From Himantopus leucocephalus (lineage: Eukaryota > Chordata > Aves > Charadriiformes > Recurvirostridae), in the NCBI GenBank assembly GCA_003993805.1, contig RSEF01000002.1, positions 11,477,168 to 11,541,167 on the forward strand: DNA of 64,000 nt. Direction: 5' to 3'. A model generated the notes under the pieces. The model saw only the letters and a program-made list of their open reading frames with translations, had not been told where the DNA came from and did no database searches. The first letter of the stretch is position 1. Each line of letters begins with the position of its first letter. Below, in pieces: positions 24,501 to 39,500 of this stretch. The position numbers and the translations under genes are program-made.

Positions 24501-27500
24501 TCTTTTTATTTTACTCCCTGCTTTTTGCATTCTCCTCTTTTTTTTTCTCCCACCCTTCATTCCCATTTTTTTATTATTATTTTCGTCTTGTGTTACCTTC
24601 TTTCCTTCTCTCCCTCATCCCTGCTATTCCTGCTGCTATAGCCTCACAGGCTGGGGAAGCTGGCCGAGCAGGTAGGGGATTTTCATGTTCCCTCAATACC
24701 CACCTATCAGCTTCCAACAGTGGGACAGACTAGCAATTGAGTCCGGAGATGTGGGGATTTTCAGATCCTTCTATGAAATTATAAACAAGTCCAGTATAGC
24801 TTTATCTGGATGCAGGTTTCATCAAATATTAGCGGTCTGTTCTAACTATTTCATTCACACTGAAAATAACAAATACCATAGTGATTGTCTTTGATTTTCA
24901 AACTTGACTGTTTCCATTATTTTGTAAATCAATTCAGGTTTAGTTTTATTTTTAAAGATAACCAGTTTTGCCTTGGTTTTGTTTTTTTTTTTAACATTGC
25001 ATACATTTCAAATAAGTTCTCCACTCAGCACTAGTCTGTTACACTGCTGAGTTTACTAGTAGACTGAAAATCGTGTTGTTAATAGTTAGAGAGGCTATTG
25101 TATCTTGTATTGTGTATAACAAGCTAAAGAGGCTAACATGCATGTGCAACTCTATTACTCTTTTTCTTCTCTGGTGGTGGGTTGCTATCAGTATCTGTAC
25201 AGTAAGTATCAATTGGTAGCGGTAACTCTTTTCCTCTTTAGATACAAAAATTATCTATTTGTGGAACTCCATCAGAATTTTTAGTGCTCAACAAATTGTG
25301 GAACTACCAACCAGCATTGCAGAAATGCAAAATTTAGCCCTAGACATTCCTAATGTGAGGAAGTATACTCTATAATATATCCCAAATGGCGCAGAAGTCA
25401 TTGGGAGTTGATGTTGCATGCTGTTTTAAGTAGTAAACATCTAAATAACTGATGAAGGAGTTCCTGCACCTGTAGAGTACCGGGGTTAGGTGAATTCATC
25501 TGCTGAAAAGAAAATTTCCAAAGTTCCAATGTTCCAAAATGGAAGTCATGTTTTTCTTGTAGTTTTCTGCTTAGCAGTGACGTGAAGTATGCAGCAGAGA
25601 AAAGAGCCCTGGACTGGAGCATTGAGAATTCACATGATGTTCAGTGGTGATGAGTTTGAAGTTTCAGATAAGGGAAGATCATAGCAGGTTACAAAACTGC
25701 AGCAAAGCTGTGGGTGGAAAGGCCTAAAAGACTGTATCATCTCCTCATGAAAGGAAACTAAAATTAGTCTACTGCTTTTCAAGTAACTAAATATTGTGAC
25801 ATAAGGGAAGGATTTAAATTATGCAGTGGAAGACTGAAAAGGAACAGAATAATTGCATACAGACCTTCAGTCCACATTGGTTCATGTCATGCGTGCTACC
25901 TTTACTATCTTTAGCTTCGAGTATATTCTTTGTTGCATGTATGGAAGACTCTCAGTAAACCATGCTTCACATTCCTGACCATGTGCTTCTGCCATTAAAC
26001 TCTGTCTCCTCAGCAATTTCCGCGTTCCTTTATATGGCAAAACGTGTTTAACATTTTTTGTATGTATCCACGTGCTGATTACTTGGCCTTTTGTAGCAAA
26101 TAAAACCTATGTTGACATGTGTTTGGTTAAGTAGTATGGCTGCTTGATGTTTTTCCGAACGCCAAGGTAACAAGTACCTGACGGTAGGTATGTTTTCCAG
26201 TGCTCTTTCTGATTCTGTGAAGCTGAGCTTTGGTGAATAGCTTAAATATAACTTGTCATTTGATTAGCATAATTAGCAGTGAAATGAACGTTCGGTTATT
26301 TGCGGGGGTAAAACTCTTCTCCTCCCAGCCTTCAGGTTCTGATTAGCTGATGTTGTTGTTTACAGGGAACATCTGGACCAGATCCCACCACAGTGTATGT
26401 TGATATGAGGGCACTGAGGCATGACAGGTCGGAACCACCTTTTTCTTTTTCTCTAATACACACAATTAACAGAGTTTCTAGCAAGAAAGCTACTTCGGCA
26501 CACCTCACAGTCCCTGAAAACCTTTGTAATCCTCATAAATAATTTGTGCTAACTCCTACCAGAGCAGAAATAGACATTTTTATTAGCTGGTTAATTAATT
26601 TTACCATTGATAAAACTGAAGCATCTGACATCACCACTGCGATGACTAACAAGATTCCCTGCTGTTATTGCCTTCAGGATTTCATGACACTTGTGTTCAG
26701 GTGGTGCACCCTAGTCAGTCCCTAAGAAATGGAGTCCGGTTGGGCCTCTTAGCTTCACCGAGGTGTTTCTCCCGGGTTGGCAGCTGTTAGCCGCTGGAGA
26801 GACCATGGGGGGATTTTGCTGCAATTCTCGATGCTGCAAGACTATGAGGGAATGGATTATTGACTTCAGCTGTTGTGAGCAACCACATTCTGTAACTGTG
26901 GGTATTTTCTAGTTCCACCCTTAACCTTAGATACATATACAAGAAGCAAGAACTAAAATTTACCACTAGCGGTATTAAGGAGATGTCTGAAATCTTACAG
27001 TCGGAGGGAAACTTCTGATTTTAGGTGTAATTTTAGAAAATACCCGTGCACATATATTTCAGTTTTCCAAATCTCTGGCCAAAAGGCTAGCAGGTAGCCT
27101 CTTTACAAAATTTTAACAAAACAAAGTTTTCTATTAACTCTGGAGAAGGTGAATATTTAATTGACAGTGTTTACCAGTCCTGGTTCCTTTAAAAAAATAA
27201 TTATCCAAATAGGGCTTTTTTTTCCTATTTTTTGGGGTTCTTTTTCTTCCATCCTTCTTAAAAGCTTAACAGAGAGTTTGTTCCCCTTAGGTGAATACCA
27301 ACTTTGGCTCTATCAAAGTGACCAGCTCAGCTTGCAGGGTGCAAACCTCAGGTCACTTCAGGACCAAATTATTCTCTGGGTAGTTAGGTGAGATACACAT
27401 ATAGACATTTTCTTGTAGCACATGGAGTTTGGCAGGTGGAAGAAAGGAACTGCAAGATACTTGCCTCTCTCACCATTTCTTTATTCCTTTTGCACACAAT

Positions 27501-30500
27501 GTTACCAACAATAATACTTATGTTTGATCTGTCCTTTGGGATACTACTGTCTGCATAACCCACCCATAGAAAACTTGGTCTTCCTGGCCCAGCAACTGCG
27601 GTACTGTGTAGGCACAGTCCATGCTCATACTCAACCCAAGAAAGAAAAAAGGCCTTTTTTTGTAAAAAGCTGTTATCGTTATATGAGCCTACCATCTCTG
27701 CATTGCAGTCTTGAAAGGAGGTTTACTTGAGAAGGTGAATGATTTATGCTGTAAAAAAAGAAATGAGAAGTGGAGCATTTCTTTACCTAAGAGCAGAGCA
27801 AACACTGTGACCAGGGCAGATCTCATCCAGCCTAAAGTGGTCTGCTAGGCTCCTTCTGCGGCCACTGGAAAGGCACGCGCACCACCAGTGTGTCACAGCC
27901 AGCTCAGACATGCACCGGCATGGGGTGAATTGACCTTTAAGGTACCTTTCTTTCTGTATTGGTGAGGAAAGAAGCTTACATTACTAACTTTGGAAATCAA
28001 ATGTTTATTTTTTAATAGGCACAGTAAGCTGAGACTTATTTACCCATAGTGTTTGGTCATTAGACCAAACAGACATTCACACATTGAGAGCTCTGAAATG
28101 GTTGAAGTCAAGTTGAACATAATGTAGATAGATACATGTAAGCATCATTCAAGTGCAGGAGAAAGAACTAATGAATCATTAAAAATAAAGTTGTAGATAG
28201 AGAGGGGAAGGAAAAAAGCAAATGTAGATTAATTCCTTATTTGGAATTATTTTTCCTGAGAGGAGAAAGAAACGTATAGAATATTCATTGGAAGGGAAGT
28301 ATATAGAAACAAATATATATAGAAAGAGAACATAACATTCACAGTTAGTTAATAAAAATAATAAACAGTGAAAAGAATTTTGTATATGTTTATATAGAGG
28401 AAATAAGATTTACTGTTCATAAAAGCTACATAAACCATGGGTATGCTATTTCCCTGCCTTAGCATGTCATTGAGAAGTAGGCATCATTATCAAGATCAAA
28501 CTTTGCAGTGTATTAATTTATATTTAGTGACTAGTTGTACAGAACATGAAAGATGATCTTTAGAGTTGGCTTCTCAGATTGTGGTAATGTAGATTTTAAT
28601 TTGATGGATTAAAGCTGTGCCTCATTTACTCAGTCCTGTGGAATTTAGAATTAGATTCATGGGTCATAAATTAGGGGAGAAAACAACTTTATTTGACATA
28701 GTCTCTTCACACTTGCTGTTTCTAACCATTTTAGTGGAACTGAGTGTCACTATTGCTTAACAGTAACTGAAAGATTGCTGTACGTAGCTGTGAGACAGTA
28801 TAGAAACAACCCACTGAGTCTTTGCAGGTCAGCCAGTCCCCAAAAAATATGACAAAATTACACTGTACGCTTAATGCAAGAAATTTTTTTTATATTTTTT
28901 ATTTTATATATTTTATTTTTTAGAAGATGTTTTCCAGAATTTGAAAAAGACCGAACATCTTTTTTTTTTTATTGGCTTTCAACACTTTCTAGTTGCTCCA
29001 AAAAGCAGCTGTAGTTCATCCTTTGAGATTATTCAAATCCTATTCACATCTATAAAAATTAATAATCAGTTTGACTACAACTATTTCAAGCTCATCCGGT
29101 ATTTATGTGTTTGCATACTTCACAGCTTATGAAAATGTTGTTTGATAGGAGTTCGGATGAAAATACCTGTGCTATGTACAATTTGGGTAGAGATCTAGGG
29201 GTGATCGGTCGACCAAACAAGATATTTCATCCCAGCTGTCACTGGATTTGGATGGTTTGCTTCTTAGGTCAGGTTGAAGGTTCTCAAACACCTTTTTGTT
29301 TGTGCCTCTCTGGTTTTGAGCCATCGTCTCACTGGTTTAACTGCTGGGACTCTGCAGCTCTGCCATAGTTGCCAGCTGAGGAAAATGGCTGGGACTGGGC
29401 TCAACCAGAGGTTCAGGAAACTTGTGCCAAGGGGTGCAACCACTCAGTCAGTGGCTGGCATCAGTTATGATACTAGAAAAAGGGTTTGATTGCCTAGGTG
29501 TGAGTATCTAGTGCAGTTTTAGAAGCTAGAGCCACTCCAGCAGGGTATCCCATAGAGCTCTGTTGTATTTGCTAGCACTGGTGAGATGTCCCAGGCACCC
29601 TGTGCTGTCTCAAATGGCATTAGACGCTTCTTTTTGGAAACTGAGTAACATCCTAATAGCAGGAGTGTACAGCTCTGGCTTGCTCTTGGTAACAATACAT
29701 CAGTTGTCACCAGTACTCAGCATCCCATTGATTTTCTAAAAAGCAGAGTGTCCTCAGGATGGCCAAGAAAGAGCAAGCAGAGACAGGCAAGTCCCACGTG
29801 GCTGTTCAATAAAAAACAGTAGAAGACTCTCAAGTTAGCATCAAGTGGCAGATATGCCCCTGCACTGCAGTGCAATGAAGTTTAGAGAGATTAACTCAGA
29901 TCCAAAAGGCAAAATATGTGGATTAATGCTTCACCGCCCATGAGCTGGCCTTGCAGCAGGCTGCGCTGGCACAGCACGGCTGGTCCCAGTTGCTGACTCA
30001 CTGTGCAACTCAGGTCATGGAAGTGTGCCCACGTGCGTCTGCATGGAGGGCAGATGCAGCAGAACTCCAGGCGTGAGCACCCTGTTGGGCTGTTGGTGGC
30101 ATTTCTTTGCTGCTGCCTCTGGGAAAACAACTTTATCCCTCCCCCCCCAAATAAAAAGAAATAGAATAAATATATTCATATTCTTGTCCCTCTGTCTAAA
30201 CTGCTGGTTTTCGGATCACTCCATCATCATTTTAGACCAGTCGTATTCTCCTCAGAAAGCTTTTCAGGTGTTTAAGCACGAGATACTTAAATATACTAAA
30301 AGCTGAGAAGTGCTTGGAAGCTTAAAAAGAGAGAGACACCCTTTTCTCATCATACCAAAATACCATATACTTGAAAGATGTTGGCTTTTATAACACTTAC
30401 ATGCTTTTGTAGCAGTAAAGATTTAAATTTAAAGACTAAGCATCCCTTTTATCCAGGATGTTCTAAAACAATATGCACATGTGTTTCTAAAATTAAAAAT

Positions 30501-33500
30501 GTCCACAAAAAAATACATCTCTGATATTAGCATAAAAATTTCAGAGTCCTTATCCTTAACAGCAGGTTAGTTCTTGGTAGAAAAATTATCTGTTGGCAAA
30601 ACGAGCCATTTCATCAAACTGAGACTATACCTCATGTGTATTCCAAATTAAATCTTCCTTTCACATACACAGGGCAAAAATATTTTTAAATGTCCTTCAG
30701 GAGGTCAAGCTGGATTTTAGAATGTTTCAATATATTTGCAAATATTTTAAAACATATTTTTTTTAGATTCATTCAAAACTGCTTTCAAAATGTTACTGTT
30801 TTAACCTGCTAGTATAAATTTTGAAATTACCTTAAATTTGAAACTAAGCTGGTATGAATAAGAAGTGAAATATAATGAAAAATATTGAAATACTTTGACT
30901 GCTTTGAATTTTTGCTCAAATATTTTTAGGGATTTTTTTTTCTGCATTTCTGTATCTTTCATATTTAAAATGTTGTATAGATGATTTCCTCAGAAGTTTT
31001 AATTAAATTAAATTTTAATTAAAAGTTTTAAGCTGAAGGATCCATCTGGTGATGGCTGAGGGAGATCATTGATCTTCTCCTGAACTTGAAACTTCCTGCA
31101 AATCCTGTAAAGATCAACATCCCTTTGCATCCTAATAATCTCTTCTATAGTAAAACCTTATACATAAATTGAGAAGGATTATTAAAATCACTGTCCTGCC
31201 CTAAGTGGGGCAAGGAAAGATCTACTTTGATATCAGAGTTTATTTTAAAGGGACAAAAAAGTAAAAGGAAACAAATTCATTGCAAGCTATGTCTACACCC
31301 AAAAGTGGGTAAAAATGTCACCAGTCTTCTTGTTCAGTAGCAGGTAGTGACAACTTATGAGCTGTGATGGAGTGGAGGCTTAGACTTCTAGGGAGAGAGA
31401 GCCACTGATCAACTCATGTATCTATTGATGAAGATTTTGATATATTGCATGCATTTGTAATAGACAGTTTCCCCTTATTTTGACTAAAAATTGCATTTAA
31501 GCCGATTATTGAACTACATCCACATTTTGTACCAAACTGGGCAATAATTGAGAGTTTAAATGAGTGTTAGTAAACACTGTTCTCAATTTTATTTGGTACC
31601 ATCTCTAGTTTCATATATGCAGGCATCCTTACCCCTCATATCCTCCTGATCCTGTCTTTAAATTCCAATATTCCCTTTGGTGAAATAGTAGGTGCATTAA
31701 ATGATCATGTAAATGATTCAGCTTCATCTAGTTAAGTCTGTATTTTTTTGAGTAGGGTTAGAAAAATTGAGAACTTAATGTATTAAACCCTTTTGTGGTT
31801 TACTAGATCTCCTTTTGAGCTACATGTAACGGTGAGCTGCTTGGATAGTTTCTTGGTCACAGGCATGGTGAGGCAGCTGGCACCAAAGAGGGAGCCAAAT
31901 CCAGGTGGAGGCTATTGCCAAATAGACTAGAAGCACCAAGATGTACTTGGGTTCCAGTTATTAATTTTTTAGTCTGGCGGTCATTCAGTGTGTGGCTGTG
32001 GTGTCCATAGCCTCTCACTGAAATACTCCCACTCCATCATTAGAACAATTATTTGAATCTGATTACCCTTTGTATTTATTAAACTAGCAGCTTGTGGAAC
32101 TGTACAAATAGGTGTCTTCTCTTCTTATGTGGTCACTGACATCTTCTTGGAGTGATACAAATTAGTGTATCTCTTAAAAAAAAGTGACCCTTGTATATCC
32201 TTATGCCATTAGCAGACTTGATTTCTTAGGCAGTTGTTTGTATGTTGTGAGAAATCTTATTTTTCATTTTGGACTTCGGGGGTATTCAGAGAACTCTGAA
32301 CTTCCATCAGACTTGCTCAGCCATTGTCTCCTTGACAGAGGTGATTTCAGAGGATGGAGATTCTGAATCTCATTCCCGAAGAAAAGAAGGGAACACTCGC
32401 AGCGTTTCAAAAATATGTGAAAACCTTTACTAAGGATTTATTTTTATAGATTGCTTATATGCTGAGCCCAGTCTCAAATGCAGGCTCTGTCAAAAGGAAT
32501 CAGTTAAGGCTTTGGCTTCATTTTAATATATTCCAGCATTTCAGACTTCATGCAGGAAAAGAAAAATAGCCTTTTATTCTGGCTGTCACTTGTTTATCCT
32601 TCTCCTCCATATTTTACTGAAACTTCCATGTTGTGTGTACATTGTTTTGGGTAATACCAAGCAACAAAGCCACAGGAGCTTTTTTTCCTAATTCTCAAAA
32701 CAATTCTACTCCATCTACCTTGAAAAATACTCTTATTATAGGGTTACCAGACAAAAGAACTACTTAGCTAAATTATTATCTAAGCTATAGCCGCAGCAGT
32801 GCTCTGTAACACAGTCACGGCATGGAGGATAACCATTTTATAGTCAGTCACATAGTAGGGAAAAGAGACTGGGGGGAGATATGTCAGAAGGAGACATGCT
32901 AATGGCAAGTAACAGTTAAATAGTTACCTTTTGTGAGACTTTAATTGGTTAATCGTACTTGAAAACCATTTACCAATGGCAGCAAAAGAGAAACTTCGAA
33001 GAGCGCTCCCTGGTGCGCTGGGGAGCAGTGCTTTTTCCAGCTCTTGTAATGGGTTACAGCGTGCAGAGCCCAGTTGCAGGTTACTGGAAATCACAGTCTT
33101 CAATTATTCACTCTGTGTGGGGTCCAAAGGGGTAGTTAAAATCTATTATTGCCCCCTTTGGCACTCAGACACCTTTTCCCTTGCAGTAAGATTTGGTAGG
33201 TAAAGTGTATAAAGTATTTTGAGGTTTGAAGTGCTGTATACCCGGTGAACTGTTCAAAACATAGTCCTCGCAAGTCATTGGCCTCAGAAAGCCACCAGTG
33301 CTTTATACACAGTAAGCTTATTTACAAACTGAATTGTCAAGTACTACCTCCAGCAGTGCCCTTCTGGTCATCCCAAGCTTCGAGGATCTTCTTGTATGGG
33401 TGGCTCCAATTCCAAGTTTCACACATCACCCATGCTTTTTTATTTTTTTAGTTGTCTGTTGCTTTAGCTGTTTGGGTTTTTTTTCTGTTATCACAGAAAC

Positions 33501-36500
33501 AGGTTTTTCATGGAAAAATGGAAAGGCTTTCACCTCTCTGAAGTCCATAGAAGAGGTAACTCAGTTGAGATGAAGAGGGTTGAGGCCCCTTTGAAATAAA
33601 ACTTAAGTCCCTCAAAATTCTGAGTATGATAAGTAATGATGCAGTTTGATTTTGAGGAGTCTTTCTAGAAACGTCTAGCTTTTAGGCATTTTGCCCGTTA
33701 ACTTGCAGAATCTCATTAGTGAGTTTAAGCTGTCTGTCATGGTGCTGGGAAAACCCTTCTCATTCTTCATGTTTTTGCTCAGAAGATGTAGCTGTGGCCT
33801 TTTAGCGGCATTGTGTTCTGTTTCTGCCATGCAAACACTTCTGTCTCAGAAATCCCCTTGGCGCTGTTTCTGATCTACGGGAAACAAATCTCTCAGAAAT
33901 AAAAGTTAATTCAGGCTGATAAGCCTCATATCAACACTTCCAATTCTGACTTAGGAGAGAAGTCCCGGTCTGTCTAGAGTGGAGGAAAGGTTCTCTCTTG
34001 CTCTTCCTGCCTGCGTCGGGGGATGAACCAAGAGACTTGGTCAGCCTCTGTGTACTGCATAGTCAGTGGTCAGGAATAAAGCTGATGACCTAGGAAACTG
34101 AAGAGGAGCAAATATTGTCTAAGGGATTGCACTGTTTACGTATGAGGATCCAGAGTTATAACAAAATTTGTAAATGTACCTATTTTAAGAGCTTTGAAAG
34201 ATGCTTCGTGTTTCCAGGCATAAAGCAACTTCTGTTGCAGGGCAGGAGAAAGGGACGCGCATCCAGTAACTTTCAGATGGGAAGTCACCCCTCTTGTAGG
34301 GGGATGGGAGCCCTACAAAGCAATTTCTGTGCTTTCTAAGGCAAGATTACTAGCTTTTGAAGTATTTCCTCCCTTGAAACAAGTCTGTTTCTTCCTTGAT
34401 AAAGTCATCTTCAAGGGATCAGAATATTATGATTTTAGTGGAACAGGACGATAAGAGTTGGCTCTAAATGTGGTTTTTGAAAGAGGATGTGGTTTAGCAT
34501 ACTTTAACTACAAATCAAGAAATTCCAGCTGCATTTCCCTGGAGGGCTTAGGGGAAAGAGAATACTGTCATGTGTACCAAGTTAGACAAAGACAAAGGGA
34601 AAACAAAAAGCTGTAGCTTTCCAGGAAAGTAGGTGTACTGCAGTTGTACATTTGAGTAATTGTTTGCAAGTGCCATTTGCATGTGATTCTTCAAACATGA
34701 GTTAAACCACTAGATGGACAATGGTTCCATTTTTGTTTGTTTTTTACAAAGCAGTTTTGAATTTCCCAGTAGTATTCCAGCTTATTAAAATACGCCAACA
34801 TTTTTATTCCTGAAGAATGTCTGATGCTGTTAAAAAAAAAGGGATTTCCCATTTCAGAGTATAATGAGCTTCTTCGGTGTTGCAGGTCCTTCTCTTTCAA
34901 TCATGCTCCTTCAAGAAGCTGGGAACTGATAAAGCAAGCTGGCCACTCACATTTCTGAGGAAGATTTATTAAAAATTCTTCCTTTTTTTTCCCTACAAGC
35001 TTTCTTTCTTTCTGTCTCCCAGAGTTTGCCATGAGTCTAACCATACAGTTACAGGAATGTCTTAAAAAATGGAATTTTCATTCTTTCGTTTTCTTTACAG
35101 ATAAATTGTATTATGAGTTTGATTTTTATAGATAGTGTATTCTGAATCAGAATTTGCTTCGTGTCCCTCATTTTGGTATATACTACTAATGGAGCACTAA
35201 ACAGTGATTTTTTAAAAATGCCAAGAGTGGTCAACACAGAGTATATTCACTGTTTCGGCAGTGGAGGAAAAAGTGCTGCTTTCCCGTACTGCTACCTTAG
35301 AGTGCATTTCACAGTAGAGACATCTGCTTTGGAAGGAGAAATACTTAATAAATACATATAAAAATTTGGAGCGAGCCTTTGTAGCTTCTGCAGACCTACC
35401 CACAGACTATGATGTGCTGTAAGAAATGGAACTTCCTAAGTGCTTTCCATCCCTCTTTCCTTTCCCCTCTCCTCTTGCCAGCGTTTGTGGGAGAACAGGG
35501 CCTTTGCTGTCCCCCATGTTGGCAGGTTTTTGTGGCAAATAATTCAGTGGAGGGTGCTGTGCTGGCAGTTACCCCTGGGGAGTGGACTCCATCCCCTTTG
35601 GGACCCACCCCAGCTTTGCCAGCCTCAGGCACTCGTTTGGCTCCTGTCATCAGTGGAGTCTCTGGCTGTCGGAATACTGAATGGTTAGGGTTGGGAAGGA
35701 GAGCTCTGAAAAACAGTAAAAGCATCCTATATTTATATAAAGACCCATCACTAACTTGGTTAGAGATGTAATATCCTCTTAAATGGCTCTCTTCAATAGT
35801 TCTTAATATGTTGCTTCAAGCCTCACATGTCCTTCTTAATACTGCATATACTAGAAGTATCTGCAGAAGATGAGCTTACTTATGTGAAGAGTCTTGTGAA
35901 GCTCAGCCAGGGTTCCCAATAAGTCTCCCATGAAAAGGACAGTCCCTTTTCAGTGCCTTCAGGTGTACAAGACACTGCTGCTCGTGGCACCACTGACCTT
36001 TTCTTCTGAGTGGTGATCTGCAGTTTTAATTCAACTGAAAAAATAGCTCCATGTGTTGAAGTTTTTCATGCACAGGAAATGTCCCTGGTGGTTGTTAAGG
36101 AGAGGGAACTTTCTGCAAGTTCTTCCCCAAAAACGCAGGGTCAGCCAGCTGGTGATGAGAATTCTGAAGGTTGTAGCAAGATAAGGGGGCAGGGGAAAGA
36201 GAATAATTCAATTAGATGAGGACATTTTCAGATCCCAAGTTTGTTATAATGAAAGTTTTCCCTATATGTGGAGTCTCTTTTTCTCATTTGGAACTGGGAA
36301 GATAAAGGGTTACGAAATAGAAAAAGCATATTATATTAAACAGAATCATCATATCACAATTGCGATTATGAAAAGTGCTGTAACAAAAATTAGTGATAAA
36401 CACCGTGTCCTGGGAGGTTTGTAAAAGGTAACAGCTGAGAGCAGCATTATGCCTGTTTTCGCAAATATGAACCTGAAGCCCAGAGAAGGGTGATCCTGCC

Positions 36501-39500
36501 CTGATGGGGCACAGTAGGTGTGAGGTGGGGCCAGCAGGGAGACCAGATTCTCCAGAGTCCTGGTCCACTGCATTCACTTGAAGTAGTAGTGTATTGTGCT
36601 TTACACAATGGGCAAAGTTAATTTAAACAAATTTAATATAGTTCATGTGTAATGAAATGTGAATGTTTTAATATGCTCCGACATTGAAAACAAACATAAA
36701 CATGGCTTAGGTTTTTTTACATATTCCCATAGTGTTATATGATAAAATTACCATTACTTTTTTAATCTTTGGAGCTTTGAATATTCCCTTCCTGAACCAG
36801 AGTTCCTGCCTTATTTTGATCTCTTTGCAACTTTCTGAACTGTCTTAAATCCATGTGTAACCTTTTCTGCATCTTTGTTCAGCCTTCTGAAGAATTGGAA
36901 GCTGTTTGCTTTTGACCTCAGGCAATATGGAGGGTCCTCATATCCTCAGGGATATGGAGTGTAATTTGTAGCGAAGAAAAGTCTTTACATTAAAGGAAGT
37001 GATTTAGTGCTAATTCTTTAACTGAACTTGTTGATTATCGAATTAACAGGATTAAAATATGTCCTAGACATATAGAAGATTTAATGGCTGTTCATTTTGT
37101 TGGTTAAAGTTTGCCTAAATCCCAAACTCCCTTTTTCAATCATCTCCATTGTATTTATCCATTATTTGAATTGGTCATGTGATGGGAGGAAAACTGCTCT
37201 GAGGAAACCAGGATGATGCAGGGAAACTCTTCTTCATTATCTAGATTTTCCCTTCAGCCTAATTGTTCAGCTATGCCATTTTCCTACTTTTCTGACCTGG
37301 CTATTTGAACTTGGTATGTCATTTTGGAAGGCAGAGCTTATGTTCTTTGATACGTATTCCCATTTTTGGTGGAATGAGCTCATTGACTTGTAAATTCTGG
37401 AATACTTTGTGTAGAAATATTTTATTACTTAAGTAAAGAGAAGAAGCCCTGACCCCAGTTCAGGATCCCACTGTTACCTACAGTTCCCATCTTTCCTCTA
37501 ACTACAGAAAATCAGAACAGGCTGCATCAGCCCTTTCCCACCATCAGTCTTACTGAGGCTCCATCTCAACGTTAGACAGCGATACAGATCTGAAAGGTGT
37601 TGATGATGGCAATAGTTCATGGCAATAATTCCTAGCCACTTGAGTCAGAACTGGGAAATCACTGTGCTGTGGATATAGCTACACGAAAGCATGTGTGCTT
37701 TCTGGCATTAAATGCCTTACAGTTAGGTTTTGGTTAAAATTTCTAATTAATTGGGTGGTCATCTTTTTTCACCAGAAAAGACTGTTGAGTTGAAATCAGA
37801 AGAGCCAGTTTGGACAGATCTTTTTCAGCTTAAGGAAGAAGATAGAATTCTCAAAGTGGTCAAAACACTCTAACTTTTGAATTTTTGCTAATGATAGTGG
37901 TTAAAGTATTTTCAGGCTGGAGGGTTAATTAACTTACATTTCAAAACAAAACAAAAAACATGAAACACTGAATATAAACAACCTCTTTTTCGGGCCTGCA
38001 ACAGGGTTTTTTTTCAGATTCCATTTACAGCTTTCTTCCATATTTCACTTTTTTGTTCCAGTTTAATACACAAAAATTTTCAAAACATCGGCTTCTTGCA
38101 GGATAGGAGAATAACCACTTTTTCCCCACAAGCTCAACTTATAACGTAAGATGACAATCAACAGGAAAACTTAAGAAATAGAGCTGGAATGAAACGAGAG
38201 AGACCATCAGCTGTTTCTTTCTGCCGCAGAAAGGCTGTGGACAGGGAGGGGACTTAGGAGACATATATTGGTATTTTCTATATATACAGTGTATTTTCAA
38301 TATATGTTAGGTTATACTTGCATCGCATTCTATCTAGTTTCGTCTATGTTTTTTTCCTGAAGGTTTTCGAGAGTGGCAGCATCCTCAACAGCTACTGAAA
38401 TAAATTAGTGTGCAAAATAGCACTGAAAATATTTAACAAACCAAAAAGCTGGACTTCCCGGCTGGCGTGACTGCAAAATGGCATGGTGTGAGAACACACC
38501 GCTCAAGATAGGAGGAAGAATAATAATTAAGGGTTGGTAGGGTAGACAGGGAAATAAGAGCTTGAGATAATGGAAGATGCAGTGCTTCAGTGCCCAAGCC
38601 TGGCTAACAGCAGCAGATGCTGGCACGCCGGCAAGGAGGAGGAGGGCAGTTACTGTGGCTCGGCTTGTGGGAATAGCTATAAACAGAAGAAAAAAGTTCA
38701 AGATGTGGGTTTTGGCTAAGTGTTAGGGTAAAAGGCAAACTCTTCAGCTGAGTTATATTTGAAAAGAAAAGGAACAGTGGGAAAATCTCTTTTGAATTGG
38801 ACGTGGAGAGCTAGTTAGAAATAACAAGAGGAAACTAAGAACAGTTTGTGCCAAGCATCCCAGTAAAAAGGTTCCTGACTATGAAATACATTCAGCTGAG
38901 GAATAACCTCTGAAGGGAAGTAGAAGAAGCCCTATCATTTGAAATACTGTAACAGAAGTAGACAAAGCACTTGAAAGTGCGCTGCAGGGAACAGTCTTTT
39001 TTTGGCAGGGAGCGAGACTTGGATGACCTAATAGCTTCCCTCCATCTCTATTAGAATCACAGAATCCGAAGCCTTTCTCAGAGCAACAGCACAGCCGGCT
39101 TTGAAAGTTTGCCCAGTTTTGGCATCGTAACGTTGGTTAGTACCACTCTGCATGCTCCAGCCCCTGCAGATTCCCAAAGCAATAGTTAATAGCTCTGCTG
39201 ACAAACTCTCTGATTAGCATGAAATACTAGCAAGCTGTGGAATATATTTTGGAGAGTTTTCATTACCAAACAGACCAGATCTAAAAAGGAGTATAAACAA
39301 AATTTGCAGTTACATATAAGATAGTTGGGCAGAAAGATATTGTTACTGTATTTCAATATCCCCTTTGCTGCACAGTGATTACAGTGCTAGTTAGTTACAG
39401 CTTGCCAGTTTTCATTCTGAAGTCAGATTTCACTCCTACTTTTCTATAGTAAGTGTTTGATATAAAGGAAGTGAAATCTGTCCAATGTATTAAATTGTAA

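Larger units (their letters stand above)
17107..26365 (+). other. DIP2C: DIP2C intron, 9.3 kb
   Basis: Large phase 0 intron holding a solo LTR (19,724-20,273), a TG repeat (21,515-21,544), an A/C-rich AAAAC repeat (about 22,791-22,815) and the candidate microexon at 24,642-24,671 with its pyrimidine tract. The rest is AT-rich sequence without a recognisable gene. Confidence 0.85.
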
